Assembly (NCBI RefSeq): GCF_036244895.1 | Contig: NZ_BQKE01000001.1 | Span: 2,480,001-2,544,000, forward strand | Source of the DNA: Persicobacter diffluens | GTDB taxonomy: Bacteria > Bacteroidota > Bacteroidia > Cytophagales > Cyclobacteriaceae | Direction of reading: 5' to 3' | DNA: 64,000 bases | Part shown: in pieces, positions 1 to 9,535 of the stretch | Position numbering within the stretch: position 1 is the first letter of the stretch | Layout of the letters: every line of letters begins with the position of its first letter | Made by a program: the position numbers and the translations under genes | The notes under the pieces: model-generated | Database searches by the model: none | What the model was told of the DNA's origin: nothing | What the model saw: only the letters and a program-made list of their open reading frames with translations

Positions 1-1727
1 TCTGTATTATCCACCAACATCCCCTCAATTATGTCATCCTGCAAGGTGGCATTTAGCATGAGATATCGGATTTCCCCAGCGCGGGTAAAGATCTCCACCT
101 GAAAGTTCTTGACTTCGCCCTCTGCTTTCAGTTCCTGCTGGAAGTCTACAGATCGCTCGCCTTTCACCCAAATACAATAAAAGCAGGGCTGCTCGTCCAT
201 TAATTCCTCCGTGGTGGCATAACCACACAGGGTCGCCACTGCATCATTAAGGAATTGAAAATCCCCTTCTTCATTGAGGCGAAACACCCCCACTAATGCA
301 TTATCTACCAGGGTTCGATAGCGCTTTTCACTGGTTCGCAATTCCTGCTGCGCATGCTCGCGCATCTTCATCTCCTGTTCCAGGTGCTCTTTATTCTCCT
401 GCAGCTCATCATTTTTCTCTTCTAAATCATGAAGGATATCCTGTAAAGCCTGCGTCCTTTCCTCTACCCGCTTTTCCAGCTGATTATTTAAGGTTGTGAC
501 TTGTTGATTCGACTGTTCCAGGCTTTCAAAAGCGGTAATCAATTCTTCCTCCGCCACCAGCTTCTCCTGAACGGCATGGGCCAGCACACCAAAAGACTCC
601 ATCATATCCCCAACCTCATCACTGCGTTTTTTACTCCCCAGATCTAATTTATGGGCATCCGGCTCTTTTCCTGAGGCCATGTCCCGCATCATTTTGGAGA
701 TGATGATCATGGGGCTCACCATTTGATTGATCATCACTACCAAGCCAACGATTAGAAACACCACCCCTATCAAACACCAAAACAATATCCGGGCTGTAAT
801 TCTTTTTGACAAGCCTAAGACCCTTTCCTCGGGCATCAACAATACGAATGACCAGGGATTTTCTCCATAGCCCATTTTGATAGGAGTATAAAACTGATAG
901 GTCTTTTGGCCATCCATCTCCACCAATCGGTCCAATTCCCCGCCCTGATAAACCACCATGGGATCAATCAGGCGTTCCTCATAGGACTGCAAGCGGATGC
1001 CAATTTGAGAGGGATCCGAGTCCGCCACGATGGTTCCGTCATTGCCCACCAGCATGGCACGTCCGGTGACAAACTCTCCCATCTCCTCAATCCTTTCCTG
1101 CAACCGCTTAAGTTCTACATCAATCCCGATTACTCCCTCGAATTCTCCCAGTTCATCTTTTATGGGAATTACGGCAGAAACCAATAAGGTTTGTTTTCCG
1201 GATACTTCGAACCAATAGGGATTCAATACCATGGGCATCCCCACCAGCTTAGGCTGAAGGTACCACAAAGAAGTATCCGGATCTTCATTGGGCAATTCCA
1301 TAATGATAGAATCCCCGGCTTCATGAAAATAAGGACAGAAACGCCCATTCGCATCGGAGCCAAAGCTTTCGGTATGACGGGCGTCTTTACCATCCACGGC
1401 ATTAGGCTCCCATATGGTCCAGGCACCAAAGACGGTTTCATCATCCCTAACGGACTTTTCCAATATGGTATTCATCAGTCTTCGGGGACGATCGGAGTTG
1501 TTCTGAATTTCTTCAAAAACCTCCTGCAACAAGTCCGCTTTATGCAATGATAAGCTGAGCATCTCTTCTATGTTGAATGCATAACGCTTTGAGATCTGCG
1601 TTGCCAAAAACATGGAGGACTCGGCGGTATATTTTCGGGTCATGCTATTGATCCCCCAGGTCAGGGCGCTGATTCCCAAGATGACGATGGTGACCACCAA
1701 TAGAATGATTTTCTGTTTAATGCCCAT
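1..1727 (-). CDS. Cache-HAMP-PAS membrane sensor protein (3' end outside window)
   Basis: The reading frame is open from an ATG at 1727 to the window edge (575 codons), so the output domain is not visible. Seen: an N-terminal membrane segment (about residues 5-25), an extracytoplasmic region of about 280 residues with the dCache-like pattern (WYFEVSGKQTLLVSA-type block ending in VIGIDVEL), a second membrane helix (about 310-333), a HAMP-like linker, a long charged coiled coil (about 395-465) and a PAS domain starting near residue 467 (RYRTLVDNALVGVF). Known: such proteins sense small periplasmic ligands and usually end in a histidine kinase or another signalling domain. Which output this one has cannot be told. 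A second Cache sensor lies at 24630-26510. Start choice: first ATG, directly before the hydrophobic segment. Confidence 0.85.
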   Translation of the reverse strand, partial: MGIKQKIILLVVTIVILGISALTWGINSMTRKYTAESSMFLATQISKRYAFNIEEMLSLSLHKADLLQEVFEEIQNNSDRPRRLMNTILEKSVRDDETVFGAWTIWEPNAVDGKDARHTESFGSDANGRFCPYFHEAGDSIIMELPNEDPDTSLWYLQPKLVGMPMVLNPYWFEVSGKQTLLVSAVIPIKDELGEFEGVIGIDVELKRLQERIEEMGEFVTGRAMLVGNDGTIVADSDPSQIGIRLQSYEERLIDPMVVYQGGELDRLVEMDGQKTYQFYTPIKMGYGENPWSFVLLMPEERVLGLSKRITARILFWCLIGVVFLIVGLVVMINQMVSPMIIISKMMRDMASGKEPDAHKLDLGSKKRSDEVGDMMESFGVLAHAVQEKLVAEEELITAFESLEQSNQQVTTLNNQLEKRVEERTQALQDILHDLEEKNDELQENKEHLEQEMKMREHAQQELRTSEKRYRTLVDNALVGVFRLNEEGDFQFLNDAVATLCGYATTEELMDEQPCFYCIWVKGERSVDFQQELKAEGEVKNFQVEIFTRAGEIRYLMLNATLQDDIIEGMLVDNT

Positions 1728-1885
1728 GTGTTAAAAGCTCTGTCAAATTAGCACAATTGCTATTTTTTGAAAGATATCATTTATGGGCCATTACTCAAAA
1801 TTATCCTAAAAGAAGCTGAATCCCCAGGCTCATTAAGGCATGCTAAGCCGGATTATTCATGCTAAATATTAATGGTAGACTCATT

Positions 1886-2108
1886 TTAACCCGAATTATT
1901 TACTACCAGATTAAGTTACTCGCTTTAATCAGCTAACTATCAGCACATTTCATTCGTGTCGACTGATTTTTTAATAGCCCCAATTTGGGCAAGTTTGCTT
2001 TCTCCTCATTCCTCTGTTTCGTTGGAAAAAACTCTAAATAGAAAACTATTCCTTCATTTTTCCCGCCTTGCAGCTAAACGAGGATTAAAGCATGAAAATC
2101 CGGCTTAA
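1886..2108 (-). repeat. Repeat family A, full copy (223 bp)
   Basis: Bounded by TTAACCCGAATTATTTAC and, inverted, ATCCGGCTTAA. It contains the family core (a run beginning TAATAGCCCCAATTTGGGCA and then TTTCTCCTC...TCTGTTTCGTTGG). The copy is flanked by the pentamer ACTCA on both sides, which could be a target duplication, but other copies do not repeat this. A stray outer-end fragment (TAAGCCGGATTATTCAT, 1844-1860) lies just outside. The rest of 1728-2245 shows nothing I recognise. Confidence 0.8.
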
Positions 2109-2245
2109 AACTCAAGAAGGCTCCTGTCAAACCCTTGACAAATAGCATTTATGTACAAATTGGCCTCTTTTGGAAATAAGTTGTCGGAATAAAATTAGGT
2201 GGATTTAAGGAAATCACTGATGGTCTGACAGGCTCCTGAAGCAGC

Positions 2246-4153
2246 CTAGCCATCAAAATACTCCGGATCAAACACCGATTGGTATCCTCCAATCTCTTGA
2301 ACATAAGCCAGCAATCCATCAAAGAAAGTATCGGACGATAGCGTAGCACTGTCTCCGATCATCCATAAATGTTTCCGTGCACGGGTCATGGCGACGTTCA
2401 TCCGACGCTGATCCTGCAGGAATCCTATTTTATAATCCCCATTGGAACGCACCATGCTCATCAACAAAATATCCCGCTCCTGTCCCTGAAAAGCATCCAC
2501 GGTATTCACACTGATCTGTCGGTACCAGGGGTGTTCTTTCCATTCCCCATCAATCTCGGCACGCAACCATTCCACCTGCGCTTTATAAGGTGCGATAATA
2601 CCCACCGAAGGCAATTCCTCATGCGGCATTTCTGCTAAACGTTGGAGATAGTCCAGCAATACCCTTCCCTCTTGTGGGTTAAAACTACTCCGGCTATCCG
2701 CCTTTTGCTGCTCGAAATAAGCTGCCCCGGCCGTATCCACCCAAAGCATTGGTGCTAAACCTTCCCACTGATGGTGGCGCACCGTGGGGTGTGCTTTCAA
2801 TCGGCCCTTGTAAAATTGCTGATTGGAATAACCCATGATCTGCTCATGCATGCGATATTGAATGGTCAGCATCTCATCAGCCTCATTACCATTAATGGCC
2901 TTTTCAAATAAGGTGGTGGACAGGCCTTCCCTTGCCGCCTCCAAAGATTTAATGGTGGGAGGCAACTGAAAATGATCCCCTGCCAACACCACCCGGCGGG
3001 CTTTCAGGATCGGAATCCAACTCGCCGGTTCCAAAGACTGCCCAGCCTCATCGATGAAGACCGTCTTAAAAGTTTTATCACGCAGCAACTGATGTGATGC
3101 CCCCACCAACGTACAGGTAATCACCTGGGCACGGGCCATCAGATCATCTGTTATATAATTTTCCAGCATACGGGCCTCATCGCCCAGTCTGCTGGCTTCC
3201 TGATACAATCTTGTTCTTTGCGCCCGTTCTTCCGGCCCAAAGTTACGCTTATATTTCCCGGCCAGTCGCAAATATTCTTCCCGCTGCTTCTTGACTTGCT
3301 TCAAATCCCCATAGGCATGATGCTCCACTATCTGCATATCCAACGTATGATGCATAGAAGCCTCGGTCACCCGGGCGGGATGCCCCAGGCGTAACACCTG
3401 ATGCCCCATTTCGTCCAGCTTATTGGTCAGCAAATCCACGGCCGCATTGGAAGGTGCACAAACCAGTACCTGCTTTTCTTTCTTACAAACCTGTCGGATC
3501 GCATATACTAAAGTGGTGGTCTTCCCGGTGCCCGGAGGGCCATGCACTATCGCTACCTCTTCTGCCGTCATGATCTTATGCAGCGCATTATTTTGTGAAG
3601 GATTCAGCTGTGGCAATTGCTCCGGGTAAGCCTCCCGAAAACTGGCCAACTTCGGACCAATGAGTACTTCCCGCAATTCCGCCGCCCGGCCACTGGCATT
3701 CTCCACAATCCTTAGCGCACGCTCCATTTCCCGATAGGTAGTCTCCTCAAACATCAGCTGCAAACCCAAATGCCCATCATGAATCCAGTCCGGCAGTTCA
3801 TCCTCCTGCACCACGATGCGCGCCAAATCTTCCCGCACATATTGAATCACCCCCTGCAGCCAATGCTTCCCGGCCTGCCCATTCACATTCACAAAAATGC
3901 CTGCCGATTTCCCCGAAGAAAATTGATGGTTCAGTTCCAATCCTTTCGTACGCTCCACTTCAATGACCAAGCGTTCCCCTGTCCCATAAAAATGCTTGTT
4001 TAGCTGGATTGGATACCAGCACACACCATCCTTGCGCTTCTTATCAATAGAGGTCTCCATCACCTGCTGCTTAAACAGGCGCAGATCTTCCTCCTTTTCT
4101 TTTTTCAACAATTCAGCAGTGTAGCGTATGGCTTTCTTTGTAGCGTCGGACAT
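2246..4153 (-). CDS. Superfamily 1 DNA/RNA helicase, Upf1/IGHMBP2-like
   Basis: A 635-residue ATP-dependent helicase of the AAA_11/AAA_12 (SF1B, Upf1-like) type, presumably cytoplasmic. Helicase motifs occur in order: Walker A GPPGTGKT at about 205-212, motif Ia VLVCAPSNAAVDLL, Walker B FIDEAGQS at about 365-372, motif III GDHFQLPP, motif IV QYRMHEQIM, motif V VDAFQGQERD and motif VI RRMNVAMTRARK near the C-terminus. The N-terminal ~150 residues fit the barrel/stalk domain seen in IGHMBP2-type proteins. Known: relatives unwind DNA or RNA 5'-3'; the bacterial role is poorly defined. It is divergent from the acpH-like gene at 4291, with a 137-bp shared promoter gap. No sign of damage. Confidence 0.93.
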   Translation of the reverse strand: MSDATKKAIRYTAELLKKEKEEDLRLFKQQVMETSIDKKRKDGVCWYPIQLNKHFYGTGERLVIEVERTKGLELNHQFSSGKSAGIFVNVNGQAGKHWLQGVIQYVREDLARIVVQEDELPDWIHDGHLGLQLMFEETTYREMERALRIVENASGRAAELREVLIGPKLASFREAYPEQLPQLNPSQNNALHKIMTAEEVAIVHGPPGTGKTTTLVYAIRQVCKKEKQVLVCAPSNAAVDLLTNKLDEMGHQVLRLGHPARVTEASMHHTLDMQIVEHHAYGDLKQVKKQREEYLRLAGKYKRNFGPEERAQRTRLYQEASRLGDEARMLENYITDDLMARAQVITCTLVGASHQLLRDKTFKTVFIDEAGQSLEPASWIPILKARRVVLAGDHFQLPPTIKSLEAAREGLSTTLFEKAINGNEADEMLTIQYRMHEQIMGYSNQQFYKGRLKAHPTVRHHQWEGLAPMLWVDTAGAAYFEQQKADSRSSFNPQEGRVLLDYLQRLAEMPHEELPSVGIIAPYKAQVEWLRAEIDGEWKEHPWYRQISVNTVDAFQGQERDILLMSMVRSNGDYKIGFLQDQRRMNVAMTRARKHLWMIGDSATLSSDTFFDGLLAYVQEIGGYQSVFDPEYFDG

Positions 4154-4290
4154 TTTATAGGAATTAATTTTCGGCGGACAAGATCGCTAATTTGCAGGTA
4201 GCGCCGCAAGCAATTACATGAAAAAGCCCAAGCTACGGACAAACTATTAGCGTAAAAAGTTTAGATTGCCGACTCACCATTCCATACTAC

Positions 4291-4884
4291 ATGAATTACC
4301 TCGCTCATCTGCAGCTGTCCCACCATCAACCCGCACTACTCACGGGCAACTTCATGGGAGATTTTGTCAAAGGAAAAAACTACATGCTATATCCTGAAGA
4401 GATCAAAAATGGGGTGCTCCTGCATCGTTTCATCGATCACTTCACGGACACCCATCCCCTTGTACTGGAAGCCAAGCAACTGATCCGCCACCGGCATGGC
4501 CACTGGTCAGGCGTGGTGATGGATATGTTCTTTGACCATTTTCTGGCGGCCAACTTTGAACAGTGGGAAGGGGAATCTTTGGAATCCTACACTCAAAAAG
4601 CATATGCCTATATCGCCGATCATGAGGAACATTTGCCCGAACGGGCCAGCCATATCTATTATTATATGAGCCGGGACAATTGGCTACTCACCTATGCCAC
4701 TGAGGTTGGAATCGCTCAAGCGCTTGCCGGTATTAGCAGCCGGGTACGTCATGAAAACCAAATGAATCGCGCATATGAAGACCTGAAAGCACATGGTGAA
4801 CAACTCCATGGCCTCTTTAATGAGTTCTATCAGGAGCTCACGCAGGCCAGCGATGAAAAAAGACTGGCGCAGGCGGAAGGCTAA
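4291..4884 (+). CDS. acpH: AcpH-like acyl carrier protein phosphodiesterase (DUF479)
   Basis: A 197-residue soluble protein of the ACP phosphodiesterase family, which hydrolyses the 4'-phosphopantetheine arm from holo-ACP. The typical start MNYLAHLQLSHHQP...GNFMGDFVKG is present, followed by HRFIDHFTDTHP and MDMFFDHFLAANF, whose His/Asp residues match the HD-like metal site of the family. Length matches the usual 190-200 residues. It is a single-gene unit, divergent from the helicase. The family assignment is firm. The exact activity in Bacteroidota has been little tested, so the symbol is a homology label. Confidence 0.87.
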   Translation: MNYLAHLQLSHHQPALLTGNFMGDFVKGKNYMLYPEEIKNGVLLHRFIDHFTDTHPLVLEAKQLIRHRHGHWSGVVMDMFFDHFLAANFEQWEGESLESYTQKAYAYIADHEEHLPERASHIYYYMSRDNWLLTYATEVGIAQALAGISSRVRHENQMNRAYEDLKAHGEQLHGLFNEFYQELTQASDEKRLAQAEG

Positions 4885-5067
4885 TGCTGATTGGGGTGTT
4901 CTTTCCCCTTGGAGTCAGGCCCTTGCCCTGCAAACCGGGATGGAATAGTCACTTTCTTGGGCGGGCGGATTTACTATTCTCGTCCGGATATCTGAATTAC
5001 CTAAAAAGGCGCTATTTATACCACTACTTCTCTGCAAGTAAATAAATCAGCGCAGCATTTACCCCTA

Positions 5068-5097
5068 TTGTAAATTCCTCCCTTCCTTGTATCTTTG
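5068..5097 (+). promoter_or_regulatory. Bacteroidota-type promoter before the AAA-ATPase-like gene
   Basis: TTG at 5068-5070, a 19-bp spacer, then TATCTTTG at 5090-5097. This matches the Bacteroidota sigma consensus (TTTG, about 19-21 bp, TAnnTTTG). It lies 20 bp before the ATG at 5118, giving a very short leader. Confidence 0.55.
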
Positions 5098-5117
5098 TTA
5101 TAAGCGCTCATCAACCA

Positions 5118-6676
5118 ATGGATCCACTGAAATTACCCTTAGGCATACAGACGTTCTCTAAACTTCGCGACAGTAAAACCAATTTCCTGTATGTGGACAA
5201 AACGGAAGAAATTCATAATCTAATCTCTTCAGAGGGTTATTTCTTTCACGTCCCAGAAGGTTTGGTAAATCGATGTTACTTTCTACTATTGACGCCATTT
5301 TTTCTGGTAAGCAGGAATTGTTCAAGGGGCTTTGGATTTATGACCAATGGGACTGGAGTAAGCAGTTTCCGGTGGTCCGCTTTGACCTGAGTGGTATTGA
5401 TAACTCCAGCAGAGCGGCCCTGGAACAAGAATTACTCTTAATTATCCGGGCCAATGCTGAACGATTTGGCTTTGATTTTCAGGACATAGAGCGCCCTACC
5501 TTAAACGCCACGCTACGTCATTTCCTCATCAGCCTCGAAAAGAAATTCAAAGCCAAGGCCGTTTTGCTGATTGATGAATATGATAAACCCATTCAGAACA
5601 CTTTGGACAAGGAGGAGCTTCCCATAATCATGCGGGATGCTTTAAGAGATTTTTACAGTGCCATTAAAAGCAGCGATGATCACCTCCAATTCTCCCTGAT
5701 GACGGGCATCACCAAATTTGGGAAAATGGACTTATTCTCCGGAGCGAATAATTATACGGACATATCACTGAACCCAAAGTATGCCACCATTGTGGGATTT
5801 ACCCATGAAGAATTACTCCAACAGTTCGGGAATTTGTTTGACGGAGCAGATATGGAAAAAGTCCGGGAATGGTACAATGGCTATAACTTCCTGGGGAACT
5901 CCGTTTACAATCCATTTGATATCTTACAGTTTCTGGATGGGGGACATAAATTCAAAAACTATTGGTGGCAGACCGGGCAGACCAATTTCCTGATCAAACT
6001 GTTACAGACTGGAAGTTATGATCTCCCTCAGGTAGGCAAAAGTCGGATCACCGAAGAGCAATTGGGTGCATTTGACGTAGAAAACATAAAGCTAGAAGTG
6101 CTACTTTTTCAGGCGGGCTACCTTACCATTGAGCGGGAAGTGACTGTTGGGGTCCGGATTGTCTATCAAATGCGCATTCCGAATATGGAAATTGCAGACT
6201 CCCTGAACAGTTTATTCTTTCGGGTGCTCAGCCAACTGGATGATGAGCACCTTCATAAAAGAATTACTGCTGCTGAAGCACTCCTTTTTCAGGATATGGA
6301 GCTACTGGAAACTTCCCTTCGGACCATGTTCAGTTCCATTGCCCATCAAAATTATACGGGCAACCAATTGCAAAAGCAGGAAGGGTATTATGCCGCTGTG
6401 GCTTACACCTATTTCCGGTCCATTGGATTTCGCATCAATGCAGAAGAGGCTTCTGCTCAGGGGCGGGCGGGTTTAGTTATTGACACTGGTCAATCCATTT
6501 ATGTGATTGAATTTAAGGTGGATGCCAAAAACCCGGAAGAGGCGCTGAGGCAAATTAAAGACCGTGGCTATCATGAACCCTATTTAGGCCAGGGTCTGTC
6601 GATTTATCTAATTGGGATTCACTTTAATAGCGAGCAAAAAAATGTAGATGTTTTTGATTGGGAATTAATCAAATAA
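5118..6676 (+). pseudogene. AAA-ATPase-like / PD-(D/E)XK nuclease-fold protein, frameshifted
   Basis: The gene starts MDPLKLPLGIQTFSKLRDSK...YVDKTEEI, the usual opening of the AAA-ATPase_like (PF09820) family, but the frame changes at about 5241-5246. Downstream, from 5246, the second frame reads SRPRRFGKSMLLSTIDA, the family P-loop. One T is missing from the run TTTCTTTC; restoring it joins both parts into a protein of about 519 residues. The C-terminus carries the PD-(D/E)XK-like domain (VIEFKVD, with E and K of the ExK motif, about 45 residues from the end). Known: this family is greatly expanded in Bacteroidota and its function is unresolved. The downstream part could still be made from the ATG at 5273 but would lack the Walker lysine. 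A sequencing error is possible. Confidence 0.85.
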
Positions 6677-6743
6677 AATTTACCAATTCCTGCTATCCAA
6701 TCATTAAAAGAAATTTAGGCCTACAACGCTAACATCGCCTTCT

Positions 6744-6879
6744 TTAAGCCGAATTATTCACCTTTAGATCTTGAAAATCAACCTAACCCACTCACCAACA
6801 GGACAATATTATTTTTCTGATTTTTAAAATAGTCCAAATTGGGGTAAACTTGGTTGCTTTTCATTCATCTGCCTCCTTA
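6744..6879 (-). repeat. Repeat family A, first half, interrupted by element B
   Basis: It begins TTAAGCCGAATTATTCACC, a near-perfect family A end, and runs through the core to TCTGCCTCCTTA at 6868-6879. That 12-mer is repeated at 7285-7296, where the copy resumes. The element between them is therefore an insertion. Confidence 0.8.
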
Positions 6880-7284
6880 GGGCTTTTTCATAAAAAGCTA
6901 AATCAGCCATTCAACCATTATATTTAATAATCAATCGTTTTTTTTCATTTTTTCTTGATAAAAAACGAAAAAAAAATCAAGGCTGTGATCAATTCTGGCG
7001 AGCCACCGAACCTGCTGCCGGAATCCATCAAGGCGTTATTTGATGATTGGAGCGAATAGAAAAAAATATTGTAGAAATAACGCTGTGATGACTTCTCTTC
7101 GACAGCAGAACCCATGGCTACCGCCAATTGATCAAGGCCGAACTGTTGATGTGGAAGATATTGTACTATAAAATCAATATTGTAAAAGATAGTAACCTTT
7201 CTAATAAACCAGCACTCAAATCAAATCGATCTTCATTGGGAACTGAATCTTTCCAATAATTTGTAGTTTTGTGAAAAAGGCATG
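6880..7284. mobile_element. Element B, copy 1 (405 bp, non-coding, nested in family A)
   Basis: It starts GGGCTTTTTCATAAAA and ends TTTTGTGAAAAAGGCATG, which are imperfect inverted ends. It is flanked by the direct repeat TCTGCCTCCTTA (6868-6879 and 7285-7296), so removing the element plus one flank restores a continuous family A copy. The inside holds nested stems: CTTGAT/ATCAAG (6954/6976), TGATCAATT/AATTGATCA (6986-6994/7126-7134) and GCGTTATTT/AAATAACGC (7033-7041/7075-7083). There is no convincing ORF. It is homologous over its length to 35591-36007. It could be a non-autonomous transposon derivative. Confidence 0.75.
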
Positions 7285-7381
7285 TCTGCCTCCTTATCAA
7301 AAACTCCAAACAAGAAAAATTCTTTCATATTTCCCGCCTGCCGGCTAAATGAAGATTTAAGTTTGAATAATCCGGCTTAAA
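7285..7381 (-). repeat. Repeat family A, second half after element B
   Basis: It resumes at TCTGCCTCCTTATC, continues through the family block (TTTCCCGCCTGCCGGCTAAA) and ends GAATAATCCGGCTTAA. Confidence 0.8.
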
Positions 7382-7478
7382 CTATGCCCCTAATCCTACC
7401 CACATTCATGACGAATGCTTAAATTTGCAGGATTCAAAGTATGAAGGGGAACGCTACTCCCCCGCCTCATTTAATAAT

Positions 7479-7916
7479 ATGATTAAAGTATATCCTAAAT
7501 CGGGTTTGCGCTGGACCCTTTCTCTGCTGGTTTTGGTCAGCTACAGTGCGTTTTTATATAATTTCTACCACGTCGCCAACAGCCCGGAGGTTTCCTTGTT
7601 ATGGCTGATATCAACGGCTTTTGCCTTTGCATTATCCATAGTCAGTACAGTGCGCTTCCTGATGGAAATGAAAAGCTATACCTTCATCAAAAAAGAATTT
7701 GAGGAAACCCGTTTGTTCGGATTACAAAAGACCGTATTTCCTTCCACGGAAATGAAGCTTTGGCTGGAATCCGATATTGAAGTGAAAGGCAAGCCGTTTA
7801 AAGAGTTAATCATTGCTTTTCCAAATAAGATGATCCGCCTGAATCCTCAAAAACACACGCATTATAAAGAGGTGCTGCTCTTTTTAGGCAAACATTTCAA
7901 GGGCTATAAAAAATAA
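7479..7916 (+). CDS. Small two-helix membrane protein of unknown function, upstream of ClC
   Basis: About 145 residues from the ATG at 7479 (MIKVYPKSGLRW). The frame is also open upstream from a TTG at 7425, but the ATG is nearer to the first hydrophobic segment. Two membrane helices are visible (LSLLVLVSYSAFLYNF and LLWLISTAFAFALSIVSTV), followed by a ~75-residue cytoplasmic tail containing KKEFEETRLFGLQKT. I do not recognise the family. The stop is 3 bp before the ATG of the ClC channel at 7920, so the two are almost certainly co-transcribed and may be functionally linked (inference). Confidence 0.65.
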   Translation: MIKVYPKSGLRWTLSLLVLVSYSAFLYNFYHVANSPEVSLLWLISTAFAFALSIVSTVRFLMEMKSYTFIKKEFEETRLFGLQKTVFPSTEMKLWLESDIEVKGKPFKELIIAFPNKMIRLNPQKHTHYKEVLLFLGKHFKGYKK

Positions 7917-7919
7917 AGC

Positions 7920-9314
7920 ATGAAGATCAATTTACCTTTTTCCCGTAATCTCAGACACCAACTTCGGCAACTGGCTAAATGGATTGCTATCATTACGCCC
8001 CTGGCGATCGTGGTCGGTTCATTGAATGCTTTTTTCCTTTGGCTATTGGGGAAGGCTACAGATTTCAGAATCTCCACCTATGAGCAACATGCCTGGATCA
8101 TTTACCTCTTACCCCTGGCAGGAGTGGCCATCGTATGGGTTTACCGCAAATTTGGGAAAAACGCTGAAGGGGGGAACAACCTGATCATGGATGAAATTCA
8201 CAAACCGGGAGGTGGCGTACCGGGACGGATGAGTCCATTTGTTTTATTTTCCACCGTCATCACCCATTTGTTTGGTGGATCTGCCGGCCGTGAGGGTACT
8301 GCTGTGCAGATTGGCGGAGCTACTGCACAGCAATTAGGAAATTTATTGAAGCTGGATGAAGATGATACCCGATTAATTTTGACTGCGGGGGTGGCTGCCG
8401 GTTTTGGTTCCATCTTCGGAACTCCTTTTACAGGAGCCATTTTCGCTTTAGAGGTACTGACTATCGGAAAGATCAAATTCAATGCAATTATTCCGGCATT
8501 ATTCGCCTCGGTGATTGGTAATTTTGTCACTACCGCCTGGGGAACACATCACAGTCATAACAAGCTGATCAATATTACGGATAAAATTTCGGTGCAGTTC
8601 AATGAAAACCTGCACTACCTGGACATCAGCCTGATCATTGGGAAAATCATCATTGCCGGAATGGCCTTTGGTCTGGCAGGCTACCTTTTTGGTGAGCTTA
8701 CTCATAAAGTGAAAGATACCCTGAAGGCAAAAGTAAAAAACCCTTACCTGATTCCGGTGATCGGAGGAGTAGTGGTGATCATCGCCGTTAACCTTTTAGG
8801 AAATTACGATTACATCGGAATTGGGGTGAAAGCTTATCGAGAAGGTGGTGTTGGGATCAATACGGCCTTTCAGGAAGGCGGAGCCGAATGGTATTCCTGG
8901 ATCACCAAGCTGGTGCTGACGGCCATTACGCTGGGCTCAGGTTTTAAGGGTGGAGAGGTAACACCGTTATTCTTTGTTGGGGCTACCCTGGGTAATACTA
9001 TGGCGGGATTGTTAGATGCACCAGTAGCCTTATTTGCCGCCTTAGGATTCATTGGCGTATTTGCCGCAGCGACCAACACCCCATTAGCCTGTACGATCAT
9101 GGGCGTTGAGCTTTTTGGATCGGAATACTTATTATACTTCGCCATTGCCTGTTATACCGCCTATTATTTCTCCGGACATACCGGCATTTATGCTTCTCAA
9201 AAAGTGGCTGTACCTAAACACATTGGCAGTAAAGAACATATTCAGGAAAATCTTGGTGAGTTGCGAAAGCAGGGAAAACATTTGAAACCCCCAAAGGAAG
9301 ATCGAATGGATTAA
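7920..9314 (+). CDS. ClC-family chloride channel or Cl-/H+ antiporter
   Basis: A 464-residue multi-pass inner-membrane protein of the voltage-gated chloride channel family. Signature segments are SAGREGTAVQIGGA (residues about 121-134, with the gating glutamate in GREGT), FGSIFGTPFTGAIFALEV (helix with the GxFxP-like turn) and GSGFKGGEVTPLFFVGATLG. Length is typical of bacterial ClC proteins without CBS domains. Known: members move Cl- or F-, as channels or in exchange for protons; the sequence alone does not tell which. The stop codon TAA (9312-9314) lies inside the first four bases (TTAA, 9311-9314) of a family A repeat, so the extreme C-terminus may have been set by that insertion. Confidence 0.93.
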   Translation: MKINLPFSRNLRHQLRQLAKWIAIITPLAIVVGSLNAFFLWLLGKATDFRISTYEQHAWIIYLLPLAGVAIVWVYRKFGKNAEGGNNLIMDEIHKPGGGVPGRMSPFVLFSTVITHLFGGSAGREGTAVQIGGATAQQLGNLLKLDEDDTRLILTAGVAAGFGSIFGTPFTGAIFALEVLTIGKIKFNAIIPALFASVIGNFVTTAWGTHHSHNKLINITDKISVQFNENLHYLDISLIIGKIIIAGMAFGLAGYLFGELTHKVKDTLKAKVKNPYLIPVIGGVVVIIAVNLLGNYDYIGIGVKAYREGGVGINTAFQEGGAEWYSWITKLVLTAITLGSGFKGGEVTPLFFVGATLGNTMAGLLDAPVALFAALGFIGVFAAATNTPLACTIMGVELFGSEYLLYFAIACYTAYYFSGHTGIYASQKVAVPKHIGSKEHIQENLGELRKQGKHLKPPKEDRMD

Positions 9315-9527
9315 GCCGGAATATTCATCCGAAAACCTCAAATAGCTATAAGGCGGAAAAATGAAGGAATTTTTCCTATTTCGAGTTTTTCCCAACGAAG
9401 CAGAAGAATGAGGAGAAAGCAAGCTTACCCAATTTTGGGCTATTATAAATCAAAGAAAATAAATTATAATAAGCTAAAAATAAACCAATGCGCTTAGTTC
9501 ATAAATTTAGTGGTGACCTTTAGTTAA
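9311..9527 (+). repeat. Repeat family A, copy abutting the ClC stop codon
   Basis: It starts TTAAGCCGGAATATTCATC, carries the core (AATGAAGGAATTTTTCCTAT, then AACGAAGCAG, GAGGAGAAAGCAAGC and CCCAATTTTGGGCTATTATA) and ends in a worn TGGTGACCTTTAGTTAA. It is about 217 bp long. Confidence 0.8.
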
Positions 9528-9535
9528 AGAAATGC

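Noticed and set aside
5118..5390. 90-residue protein as a separate gene
   Set aside because: Its first ~40 residues are the normal start of the AAA-ATPase-like gene, and the remainder is out-of-frame translation after the missing base.
6945..7127. 60-residue frame in element B
   Set aside because: Not conserved with the corresponding frame in the second copy (35658-35843) except for the stem-derived end FFIKKK.
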